Shown in pieces: positions 25,423 to 33,663 of a stretch of 64,000 nucleotides of DNA. Every line of letters starts with the position of its first letter. Position 1 is the stretch's first letter. The stretch is from positions 1 through 64,000 of the forward strand of contig SVMC01000008.1 of assembly GCA_015067585.1 (NCBI GenBank), written 5' to 3'. The stretch is from Oscillospiraceae bacterium (lineage in GTDB: Bacteria > Bacillota > Clostridia > Oscillospirales > Oscillospiraceae). Below the pieces are notes generated by a model, which worked only from the letters and a program-made list of their open reading frames with translations, did no database searches and was not told the DNA's origin. The translations under genes were made by a program, and so were the position numbers.

Positions 25423-26937
25423 ATGGCATTTGTACAGAATGTGCCCTTCTTCTCCATCATGCTTTCCATGTTCTCCGGCATCATCTCCGCGGTGCTTCCG
25501 GGAAAGTGGGCAAGACGGCTGAATACCCTGGTGGTTACGGTGGTTGCCCTGATGTCCGGCTGGCTGCTGTGGTTCATCATCCGCTCCGGCATTGGCAGCT
25601 ACACCTATATGATGGGCCATTTCCCCGCACCCTGGGGCAATGAGATCCGCGCAGGTGTGCTGGAGGCAGGCATGGCCCTGTTCATCTGCGTCATCATGCT
25701 CATCTCCATTCTGGGCGGCAGAAAACCGCTGAACGATGAAGTAGAGCACAGCAAGCACAATATTTATTTCATCCTGTGCGATATGCTGCTGAGTTCCCTT
25801 TTGGCGCTGATCTATACCAATGACCTTTTTACCGCCTATGTTTTCGTGGAGATCAATACCATCGCCGCCGCCGGTCTCATCATGATCCGTCAGAACGGCC
25901 GCTGTATTGAAGCGGCAGTGCGCTATATGATCATGAGCCTGCTGGGTTCCGGTCTGTTGCTCATGGGCATTTGTATGCTCTACAGCCTGACGGGTCACCT
26001 GCTGATGTCCAATATCCGGCTTGAGATCGCCGCCATTATGGATGCGGGCACCTATCAGGTTCCGGTGCTCATCACCATTGGCGTTATGACGGTAGGTCTT
26101 GCCATCAAGAGCGCCCTGTTCCCCTTCCATAGCTGGGTCCCGGATGCCTACGGCTATTCCACCGTGTCCTCCGGTGCCATCCTGTCCAGCCTGGTGTCCA
26201 AGGGCTATCTGTTCCTGCTGATCAAGATCTTCTACCGTGTCATCGGGTTTGAGTACATTTCCGGCAGCCATATTCTGAGCATTTTGTTCCTGTTTGGTCT
26301 GTGCGGCATGATCTTCGGTTCTGCCAGCGCCATATGGGAGTCCAACATCCGCAGAATGATCGCTTTCTCCTCCGTGGCCCAGATCGGCTATATCTATATG
26401 GGCTTCGGCCTTGGCACGGAAGAGGGCATGGTGGCTGCGGTATTCCATATTCTTGCCCACGGTGCCACCAAGGCGCTGCTGTTCATTTCCGCCTCCGGTC
26501 TGATGGAGGTCTCCGGTGACAGTACGGACTTCTTCGACCTCACCGGTGCCGCCTACCGCAACAGGACGGCGGGTGTGGGTTTCCTGGTGGGCTCTTTGTC
26601 CATGGTTGGCATCCCCCTGTTCTCCGGCTTTGTCAGCAAGCTCCTGTTTGCTGAAGCTGCAGTTCTGGTGCCCAACTGGAAGCTGCTGCCCACACTGATC
26701 GTTCTGGCCATCAGTACCATTCTGAATGCCATCTACTTCCTGAAGACGGTCATCCGCATCTATTCCCCGGCAGACCCTGCCGTGGTGGCGGAAAAGGGCT
26801 TCAAGCGCCTGCATCTGCGGCAGCAGAAGCTGTTCGCCATGACCATGGTGCTGTTCATCCTTGTGAACCTTGTCCTCGGTGTCACCTCCCAGCCCGTCAT
26901 CCGCCTCATCGAACAGGGCTTGCACCATTTTGCCTAA
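25423..26937 (+). CDS. Proton-conducting antiporter subunit 1 (MrpD/NuoN-like)
   Basis: A 504-residue protein with about 14 membrane segments and the proton_antipo_M core: LAIKSALFPFHSWVPDAYGY, MIAFSSVAQIGYIYMGF and HGATKALLFISASGLMEVSG. This region carries the Lys/His residues that move protons in NuoL/M/N and MrpA/D. It follows mrpC with no gap, the position of mbhH. After it comes a 246-bp gap with repeats. Confidence 0.9.
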   Translation: MAFVQNVPFFSIMLSMFSGIISAVLPGKWARRLNTLVVTVVALMSGWLLWFIIRSGIGSYTYMMGHFPAPWGNEIRAGVLEAGMALFICVIMLISILGGRKPLNDEVEHSKHNIYFILCDMLLSSLLALIYTNDLFTAYVFVEINTIAAAGLIMIRQNGRCIEAAVRYMIMSLLGSGLLLMGICMLYSLTGHLLMSNIRLEIAAIMDAGTYQVPVLITIGVMTVGLAIKSALFPFHSWVPDAYGYSTVSSGAILSSLVSKGYLFLLIKIFYRVIGFEYISGSHILSILFLFGLCGMIFGSASAIWESNIRRMIAFSSVAQIGYIYMGFGLGTEEGMVAAVFHILAHGATKALLFISASGLMEVSGDSTDFFDLTGAAYRNRTAGVGFLVGSLSMVGIPLFSGFVSKLLFAEAAVLVPNWKLLPTLIVLAISTILNAIYFLKTVIRIYSPADPAVVAEKGFKRLHLRQQKLFAMTMVLFILVNLVLGVTSQPVIRLIEQGLHHFA

Positions 26938-26952
26938 AAGGTCGGGTCTTGC

Positions 26953-27109
26953 CGTAGGGGACGATGCCCACATCGTTCCGCCATATCGGGCAAAACCTTT
27001 CGGTTTATATCGTAGGGGACGGGTTTCCCGTCCCAAAAGCTTGCGAATTCGCCGGAAGTTCCGATAAAAACGCAACATTTCCTGCCGGGCGGCCAATAGC
27101 CGCCCCTAC
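26953..27109. repeat. Double-hairpin repeat copy 3 (inverted) plus a half unit, inside the antiporter operon
   Basis: 27012-27109 is a full 98-bp unit in the opposite orientation to copies 1-2: left hairpin GGGACGGG/CCCGTCCC, right hairpin GGGCGGC-CAATA-GCCGCCC, centre GCGAATTCGCCGGAAGTTCC. A lone end hairpin with GTAGGG (GGACGATG/CATCGTTCC) lies at 26953-26978. No gene is present in 26938-27183. Confidence 0.85.
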
Positions 27110-27183
27110 ATTCTCTGAGGCGGGTGCATTGCGGGTCCTGTCAGATCCGAGGCACCATTTGCCATAAGAAAAGAGGTTTCATC

Positions 27184-28650
27184 ATGCTGATTTTATCATC
27201 TGTTTTCGTCCCGGTGCTGTGGGGCGTTATGCTCCTGCTGCTGCCGGAGTTCAAATCCCGCGGCAGGCTGCTGACGGTCTCCGGAATTGGCCTGAGTCTT
27301 GCCGCCTGCCTTGGCCTTGCCGCCATGCTGGGTGGAGAACCGGAACTGTTCCTCTTCTCCTTCGGCAGCAATCTGTCGGTGTATTTCCGCATCGACGAGG
27401 TGGGCAGACTCTTTGCCGCGGTGGTCATCTTCGTGTGGCTGCTGGCGGGGTTCTATGCCTTTGAATACATGAAGCATGAGAAGGAAGAAAAGCGCTATTT
27501 CGGCTTCTATCTCATGGTGTTCGGCATCCTCCATGGTCTGGTGTTCGCGGGCAACATGGTCACCTTCTACCTGTGCTATGAGCTGATGACCCTGCTGTCC
27601 TTCCCTCTGATCCTGCATAACCGCTCCAAGGAAGCCATCATGGGCGGCCTCAAGTACCTGTTCTACTCCCTGTTTGGTGCGTATCTGGTGTTGTTCGGCC
27701 TGTTCTTCCTGAATAAATACACCACCGTTCTCACCTTCCTGCCCGAAGGCACCCTGAATCTTGACGCGGTTGCCGGGAATGAGACCATCCTTCTGATCGC
27801 GGTGTTCTCCATGATCCTCGGTTTCAGCGTGAAGGCGGGTATGTTCCCCCTGCACGCATGGCTGCCCACGGCCCATCCCGTGGCTCCCGCCCCTGCCAGT
27901 GCCGTCATGTCCGGCATCATCGTGAAGGTGGGCGTGCTGGGCATCATCCGGGTGGTGTACTATCTGGTGGGTGCGGACTTTATCCGGGGAAGCTGGGTGC
28001 AGACGGCGTGGATGAGCCTCTCCCTCATCACCGTGTTTATGGGCTCCATGCTGGCCTACCGGGAAAAGGTGCTGAAAAAGCGGCTGGCCTATTCCACCGT
28101 CAGCCAGGCTTCTTACATCCTCTTTGGCCTGTCCCTGCTGCAGGCCCAGGCTGTCACCGGTGCGCTGCTCCATGTGGTGTTCCATGCCATCATCAAGTCC
28201 TGCCTGTTCCTGTTCGCCGGCGCCGTGATTTTCAAAACCGGCAAGACCCGCGTGGAAGAGCTGCGGGGCATCGGCAAGGAAATGCCCGTCGCCCTTTGGT
28301 GCTATACCTTTGCCGGCGCTGCCCTCATCGGCATTCCTCCTGCCAGCGGCTTCATCAGCAAGTGGCATCTGGCATTGGGTGCCCTTGGCTCCGGTATTCC
28401 GGTGTTCTCCTGGCTTGGCCCGGTGGTGCTGCTCATCAGCGCCCTGCTGACGGCAGGGTATCTGCTGCCCATTACGGTGCAGGGTTTCCTGCCCGGCGCG
28501 GACTATGGCGATGCGGCAGTGAAAAAGAAGGAGCCGGGCCCGGTCATGCTGCTGCCCCTGCTGATCTTCGCGGTGCTGGCCCTTGCCTTTGGCCTGTTCC
28601 CCACGGCTCTGACGGAGTACATCTCCGCCATCGTGGGCGGGATCGTGTGA
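27184..28650 (+). CDS. Proton-conducting antiporter subunit 2 (MrpA/D-like)
   Basis: A 488-residue membrane protein of the complex I antiporter family. It has the conserved LGFSVKAGMFPLHAWLPTAH, PVAPAPASAVMSGIIVKVGV, RLAYSTVSQASYILFGLSLL and HVVFHAIIKSCLFLFAGAVI. I start it at ATG 27184, with AGAGGT seven bases upstream. The repeat-filled gap in front might hold a second promoter, but I see no clear one. Cation specificity is not readable. Confidence 0.9.
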   Translation: MLILSSVFVPVLWGVMLLLLPEFKSRGRLLTVSGIGLSLAACLGLAAMLGGEPELFLFSFGSNLSVYFRIDEVGRLFAAVVIFVWLLAGFYAFEYMKHEKEEKRYFGFYLMVFGILHGLVFAGNMVTFYLCYELMTLLSFPLILHNRSKEAIMGGLKYLFYSLFGAYLVLFGLFFLNKYTTVLTFLPEGTLNLDAVAGNETILLIAVFSMILGFSVKAGMFPLHAWLPTAHPVAPAPASAVMSGIIVKVGVLGIIRVVYYLVGADFIRGSWVQTAWMSLSLITVFMGSMLAYREKVLKKRLAYSTVSQASYILFGLSLLQAQAVTGALLHVVFHAIIKSCLFLFAGAVIFKTGKTRVEELRGIGKEMPVALWCYTFAGAALIGIPPASGFISKWHLALGALGSGIPVFSWLGPVVLLISALLTAGYLLPITVQGFLPGADYGDAAVKKKEPGPVMLLPLLIFAVLALAFGLFPTALTEYISAIVGGIV

Positions 28651-28658
28651 GGTAAGCT

Positions 28659-30134
28659 ATGAGTCAATATTGGATCCTGGCGATCATTCTGATCCCCATC
28701 CTTGGCGGAGTTCTGATCCCCTTCCTTCCCCTGCAAAAACGAAGCCTGATGCTGAAGTACATTGAGGCCGTCGTGCTGCTTGCCTCTGTGCTGACCTGGC
28801 TGCTGCTTCTGCAGGGCACCACGGAAGTGTTCCACATCGTCCGCTTTGTGAATAATCTGTCTATTTCCTTTAAGATTGATGGTATGACCATGGTATTTGC
28901 CGGGCTGATCGCGGTGCTGTGGCCCATGGCTACCCTCTACGCTTTCGAGTACATGGAAGGAGACACCAGAGAAAAAACCTTCTTCATGTTCTTCACTATG
29001 ACCTACGGCATCACGCTGGGCATTGCCTTTGCATCGGACCTCATGACCATGTACTTCTTCTATGAGCTGCTGACGCTGGTGACGGTGCCGCTGGTGATGC
29101 ACACCCGGAACCGTGAAGCCATCCTGGCTTCACGAAAGTACCTTTATTTCTCCATCGGCGGCGCTGCCTTTGCCCTGATGGGCATGATCTTCGTTATGGT
29201 ATTCGGCAATACCATGGAATTTATCCCCGGCGGTGTGCTGAACAAGGCTGCGCTGACGGAGCATGCCCCGCTGCTATTGTGGATCTACTTTTTCTCCTTT
29301 ATGGGCTTCGGCGTCAAGGCGGCCATCTGGCCCCTGTCCTCCTGGCTTCCCCAGGCGGGTGTTGCCCCCACCCCGGTCACAGCGCTGCTGCATGCGGTGG
29401 CGGTGGTCAATGCGGGTGCCTTTGCCATCATCCGCCTGACCTATTATTCCTTTGGCGTCCGTTTCCTTTGCGGCACATGGGTGCAGTATGTGTGCATGGC
29501 GATCGCCATTTTCACCATCGTCTATGGCTGCAGCCGGGCGGTGAAGGAGACCCACATCAAACGCCGTCTGGCCTGGTCCACGGTGAGCAACCTCTCCTAC
29601 ATCATTTTCGGCGCCACCATCATGACCCCCCTTGGTCTGGCGGGGGCTCTGTCCCATTTCGTGTTCCACGGCTTCATCAAGATCTGCTCCTTTCTGTGTG
29701 CCGGTGCCTTCATGCACCAGACGGGCAGAAGCCATGTGTATGAAATGAACGGCATGGGCAGAAGGATGAAGCTGGTCTTCGGCTGCTTCACCGTGTCTGC
29801 CCTGGGCCTCATGGGCGTACCCGGCTTTGCCGGCTTCATCAGCAAGTGGACGCTGACAGAGGCTGCGGTGGAAAGCGGGATGCCCCTTGCCTGGGTGGGC
29901 ATCGCGGCCCTGCTGATCTCCGCGTTTCTGACCGCCATTTATATGCTGGGTGTGGTCAACCGGGCCTATTTCCCCAAGAAGAGCTTTGACGAAGCCTCCA
30001 TTGAAGGCATCACAGACCCCGGCTGGCGGATGTGGCTGCCTCTGGTGGCGTGCGCGGCGGCCATTGTGCTGCTGGGTCTGTGCTCTGAACCTCTGATGGA
30101 CTTGATCCGGGAAGTTGCCCGGGGAATCTATTGA
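28659..30134 (+). CDS. Proton-conducting antiporter subunit 3 (MrpD-like)
   Basis: A 491-residue protein with about 14 membrane segments and the family core GFGVKAAIWPLSSWLPQAGV, APTPVTALLHAVAVVNAGAF, RLAWSTVSNLSYIIFGATIM and SHFVFHGFIKICSFLCAGAF. It lies eight bases after the previous gene and overlaps the small gap before the last subunit. Third of four paralogous large subunits in this operon. Confidence 0.9.
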   Translation: MSQYWILAIILIPILGGVLIPFLPLQKRSLMLKYIEAVVLLASVLTWLLLLQGTTEVFHIVRFVNNLSISFKIDGMTMVFAGLIAVLWPMATLYAFEYMEGDTREKTFFMFFTMTYGITLGIAFASDLMTMYFFYELLTLVTVPLVMHTRNREAILASRKYLYFSIGGAAFALMGMIFVMVFGNTMEFIPGGVLNKAALTEHAPLLLWIYFFSFMGFGVKAAIWPLSSWLPQAGVAPTPVTALLHAVAVVNAGAFAIIRLTYYSFGVRFLCGTWVQYVCMAIAIFTIVYGCSRAVKETHIKRRLAWSTVSNLSYIIFGATIMTPLGLAGALSHFVFHGFIKICSFLCAGAFMHQTGRSHVYEMNGMGRRMKLVFGCFTVSALGLMGVPGFAGFISKWTLTEAAVESGMPLAWVGIAALLISAFLTAIYMLGVVNRAYFPKKSFDEASIEGITDPGWRMWLPLVACAAAIVLLGLCSEPLMDLIREVARGIY

Positions 30135-30148
30135 AAGGAAGGGTCGCC

Positions 30149-32302
30149 ATGATCGCTCTGATTTATCTTTTGATCTTTATGCCCATGGCAGCGGCGCTCC
30201 TTTCCTACCTGATCGGGCGGCGTGCAAAGACCGCGCGGGATGCCTTTGTGTGCCTTGTGGTGGTGGCGGAGTTTGTTCTGAGCCTGACCCTGCATACCTT
30301 AGGCTGGGGGGATCACGGCGTGATCTCCCTGCCCGGCATCTGCGGCATGGGACTGCACTTCACTCTGGACGGTTTCCGTGCCATCTATGTGAGCATTGCC
30401 TGCTTCATGTGGATGATGACGGGCCTGTTTTCCCCCGAATATTTCGCCCATTACCACAACCGCAGCCGCTACTATTTCTTCAATCTGATTACTTTGGGGG
30501 CAACGGTGGCGATCTTCCTCTCCGCCGACCTCTATACCACCTTCATTTTCTTCGAACTCATGTCCCTTGCCTCCTATGTCTGGGTGGCACAGGACGAAAA
30601 ACCCGCAGCCCTGCGGGCAGCGGGTACCTATTTAGCGGTGGCGGTCATGGGCGGCATGGCCCTGCTGATGGGGCTGTTCCTGCTCTACCATGAGACCGGT
30701 ACATTGATGATCGCGGAACTTCCCGCCGCCTGCGAAGGCAAAAACCTCTATGCCGCCGCCATTTGTATGTTCGTGGGCTTCGGCGCCAAGGCGGGTGCCT
30801 TCCCCATGCACATCTGGCTGCCCAAGGCCCATCCCGTGGCACCGGCTCCGGCCAGTGCCCTGCTCTCCGGCATCCTGACCAAGACGGGAATTTTTGGCCT
30901 TTTAGTCATCAGCTGCAAGATGCTCCTGAATGACGAGCTGTGGAGCACCTTCATCCTGCTGGTGGGCGTGGTCACCATGTTCCTGGGGGCGCTGCTGGCC
31001 CTGTTCTCCGTGGACTTCAAGCGGACACTGGCCTGCTCCTCCGTGTCTCAGATCGGCTTTATTATGGTGGGTTTGGGTATGTTCGGCCTGTTGGGGGAGG
31101 AAAACAGCCTTGCCATGCAGGGTACCTTCCTTCATATGATGAACCATTCCCTGTTCAAGCTGGTGCTGTTTCTGACGGCGGCGGTGATCTTTATGAACAC
31201 CCATAAGCTGGATCTCAATGAGATCCGCGGCTTCGGCCGCAAAAAGCCCCTGCTTGGCTTCTGCTTCCTGATGGGAGCCCTGGGCATCGGCGGTATCCCC
31301 ATGTGGAGCGGCTACATCAGCAAGACCCTGATCCATGAGAGCATCGTGGAGTACATCCACGGCCTGCAGGGCGGCCATTTCCTGCCCGGCATCCTGACTG
31401 AGGGGCATATGCATGCCATTGAGTGGATCTTCCTCATCAGCGGCGGTCTGACCCTTGCCTATATGTGTAAGCTCTATGTGGCGGTATTCGTGGAGCGAAA
31501 CGAGGACCCCGCCGTGCAACGGGCCTATGATGAAAAGAAACCCTATATGAACCGTATCAGTGCTGCCGCTTTGACCATCAGCGCGGCGGTCATCCCCTAT
31601 CTCGGCGCGTCGCCCCATGAGACCATGGACCATCTGACCGATCTTGCCCAGAGCTTCTTCGGCGTGGAGCACGCGGCACATGTGGCACTGTACTTCAACT
31701 GGATCAATGTCAAGGGCAGCTTCATTTCCCTGTGCGTGGGCACCTTCGTCTATGTCCTGGTGGTGCGCGGCTGGATGATGCGGCGGGAGCTTAGTGGGAT
31801 CAGGCGTTATGTCAATCGCTGGCCTGCGTTTCTTGATCTGGAAGAGGCGGTTTACCGTCCTGTGCTTCTGCGGCTGCTGCCCGGTGTACTGGGTACGGTC
31901 TGCAGGATCATGGATGGCTTTGTGGATGTGCTGGCAAAGGCGCTCATTGCCATTGGCAGCGTATTGGCGGGTATTGCGGACATCTTCGTGGATGGCATTG
32001 TGGTGCTGCTGCGCAGAACCATCTATCGTGACAGTCCCAAGCCTGCGGAACTGGAAGAGGGCAATGCCCTGACCCACAGCCTTGGTATGCTTCTGAACAG
32101 CATGACGCAGCCGCTGAACAAAACCTTCCGGCGGAACCGGGAAGAGAAGCGGGATTTCGAGCACTGGCTTGTGCTGAAATATGCCTCCTTCAAAGAAAAC
32201 CTCACGGTCATTGGCCGCAGCCTGTCCTACGGTCTGGTGCTGTTCTGCCTCGGCCTGTGCGCTACCCTTCTCTACCTTCTGATCTCCGCATTCCTCAAAT
32301 AA
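30149..32302 (+). CDS. Proton-conducting antiporter subunit 4 (NuoL/MrpA-like, long)
   Basis: A 717-residue protein. The first ~480 residues are the antiporter core (GFGAKAGAFPMHIWLPKAHP, VAPAPASALLSGILTKTGIF, RTLACSSVSQIGFIMVGLGM). It then continues with extra membrane segments and a charged C-terminal region (TFRRNREEKRDFEHWLVLKY) ending in a last helix, like the long NuoL/HyfB-type subunits. The ATG at 30149 has GGAAGGG five bases before. No hydrogenase or NADH-oxidising gene follows: a strong terminator closes the operon. Confidence 0.88.
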   Translation: MIALIYLLIFMPMAAALLSYLIGRRAKTARDAFVCLVVVAEFVLSLTLHTLGWGDHGVISLPGICGMGLHFTLDGFRAIYVSIACFMWMMTGLFSPEYFAHYHNRSRYYFFNLITLGATVAIFLSADLYTTFIFFELMSLASYVWVAQDEKPAALRAAGTYLAVAVMGGMALLMGLFLLYHETGTLMIAELPAACEGKNLYAAAICMFVGFGAKAGAFPMHIWLPKAHPVAPAPASALLSGILTKTGIFGLLVISCKMLLNDELWSTFILLVGVVTMFLGALLALFSVDFKRTLACSSVSQIGFIMVGLGMFGLLGEENSLAMQGTFLHMMNHSLFKLVLFLTAAVIFMNTHKLDLNEIRGFGRKKPLLGFCFLMGALGIGGIPMWSGYISKTLIHESIVEYIHGLQGGHFLPGILTEGHMHAIEWIFLISGGLTLAYMCKLYVAVFVERNEDPAVQRAYDEKKPYMNRISAAALTISAAVIPYLGASPHETMDHLTDLAQSFFGVEHAAHVALYFNWINVKGSFISLCVGTFVYVLVVRGWMMRRELSGIRRYVNRWPAFLDLEEAVYRPVLLRLLPGVLGTVCRIMDGFVDVLAKALIAIGSVLAGIADIFVDGIVVLLRRTIYRDSPKPAELEEGNALTHSLGMLLNSMTQPLNKTFRRNREEKRDFEHWLVLKYASFKENLTVIGRSLSYGLVLFCLGLCATLLYLLISAFLK

Positions 32303-32328
32303 TACTGTTTTTTATCAAAAAGCAAAAG

Positions 32329-32382
32329 AAATCCCCTGAAACGGCCTTTGGCGCTTTCCAAAGCCTGTTTCAGGGGGATTTT
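32329..32382. terminator. Bidirectional terminator after the antiporter operon
   Basis: A long stem (ATCCCCTGAAAC and GTTTCAGGGGGAT, with an inner TTTGG/CCAAAG stem) between convergent genes, flanked by T-rich tails on both strands. Confidence 0.9.
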
Positions 32383-32385
32383 CAT

Positions 32386-33228
32386 TTATAAGGCAAAGTC
32401 TTCAATGGCCTGTGCCACGCCGTCGTGGTCGCAGTGGGCGGTGATCTCGTGGGCGAGGGCTTTGATGTGGGGGTGGGCATTGCCCATGGCAACGCTCAGA
32501 CCCGCCGCCTTCAGCATGGCTTCATCGTTCAATCCGTCGCCGATGGCCATGGTAGCTTCCATAGGGATGCCAAGGCGGGAGGCCAGGGCACGAAGGGCAT
32601 CGCCCTTGTTGCCGTCGGGGGCATTGATCTCAATGTTGTGGGGGGCAGAGGAGGTGGTGAGCAGGCCGGGGAAGCGCTTTGGCAGCAGCTTCAGCAGTTC
32701 CTCCTGCAGTTCCGTGGTGCGGGTGAAGATGATGATCTTCTGCACATCCTTGCCCTGCAGCCGCAGATGGCTTTTCAGCTCATCCACCGGGGTGCGCAGC
32801 ACCTTGAGCATTTTGAGATAGTGCTCATCCGGCACGAATTCGTGAGCTTTTTCCTGAAAGGCCCGGGTGATCCAGCCCCAGCTGTCCACATAGCAGTCGT
32901 AGATCAGGTCGAAGTTTTCCAGATACTCCATCACCTCCACTGCCCGGGGCATTGGGATCTCTGCCCGGGCCAGTACGGTGCCGTTCACCACATCGTAGAC
33001 ATGGGCACCGTTGATGGTGATGGCATAGTGGAGGAAGGGCAGACTCCGGACAAGCTCCGGCATACCGGTAAAAAACCGCCCGGTGGTGGGGACGATCTCA
33101 ATGCCCTTTGCGGCGGCAGCTTTCAACGCCGCAAGATTGCCCTCGGACAGGGTCTTGTCCGTTCCGAGCAATGTGCCGTCCAGATCCAGCGCGATCAGGC
33201 GGACGGGTGTTCTTTCCTTTTGTACCAT
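32386..33228 (-). CDS. Cof-type HAD-IIB family phosphatase
   Basis: A 280-residue hydrolase of the HAD superfamily, type IIB. Motif I is LDLDGTLLG (D15, D17), motif II PTTGR, motif III the GNKGDALRAL lysine and motif IV AIGDGLNDEAMLKAAG. Such enzymes dephosphorylate sugar phosphates, FMN or phospholipid precursors; the substrate is unknown. I chose the second ATG (33228), seven bases after AAGGAAGG; the first is too close. It forms a single-gene unit. Confidence 0.88.
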   Translation of the reverse strand: MVQKERTPVRLIALDLDGTLLGTDKTLSEGNLAALKAAAAKGIEIVPTTGRFFTGMPELVRSLPFLHYAITINGAHVYDVVNGTVLARAEIPMPRAVEVMEYLENFDLIYDCYVDSWGWITRAFQEKAHEFVPDEHYLKMLKVLRTPVDELKSHLRLQGKDVQKIIIFTRTTELQEELLKLLPKRFPGLLTTSSAPHNIEINAPDGNKGDALRALASRLGIPMEATMAIGDGLNDEAMLKAAGLSVAMGNAHPHIKALAHEITAHCDHDGVAQAIEDFAL

Positions 33229-33234
33229 TTGCAT

Positions 33235-33663
33235 CCCTTCCTTTCCCCCGGATTATAGCCGAAAAGAAGCCTTATTGCAATCCCAAAGGGGGAGTGCCCC
33301 CTTCTGTGAAAAGTTACAAATTTTCCGCCGCATTTTTCCGTCAACCAAAAAATTATGGGTAAAAAGCTTGGAATTCTGCCGTTTTTGCCTGTGGAAAACC
33401 CTGTTGAAGTTGGGGAAAACTTTTTGAATCCCACTGGGGCAAATGGCATATATTGAGGAATTATGTCTACCTGAGTCCCATACCTTGTATTTCCTGCCCT
33501 GTGGAAAACCGGGGCGCTGTCCTGCTGTAAAAACCGACGAAAGCAATTTTTCAATGGGATAAAAAAAGCGTTTTTTGTCTTTGGAGAAGGGGGAATTATG
33601 TGATATAATCATCATTGGCGGATTATCCCCTGCTAAATTTAATGCCTTCTGAGGTTTTATTAT
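33235..33663. other. AT-rich intergenic region with two DnaA-box-like repeats
   Basis: No gene is visible in these 429 bases. The 13-mer CCTGTGGAAAACC occurs twice (about 33389-33401 and 33499-33511); its complement contains TTTTCCACA, one mismatch from the DnaA box TTATCCACA. Nearby GTTGAAG and GGGGAAAAC look like weaker relatives. Such text is common beside dnaA, but no dnaA gene is present. Confidence 0.4.
33581..33609 (+). promoter_or_regulatory. Promoter of the U32 peptidase gene
   Basis: TTGGAG, a 17-bp spacer and TATAAT (33604-33609), about 55 bp before the ATG. Confidence 0.7.

Noticed and set aside
25042..27096. A 684-codon minus frame opposite the antiporter genes
   Set aside because: His/Gln/Asp/Gly-rich composition typical of antisense of membrane genes; no start signal.
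33235..33663. The chromosomal replication origin
   Set aside because: Only two imperfect DnaA-like sites, and no dnaA, dnaN or other origin genes nearby; kept only as a low-interest finding.
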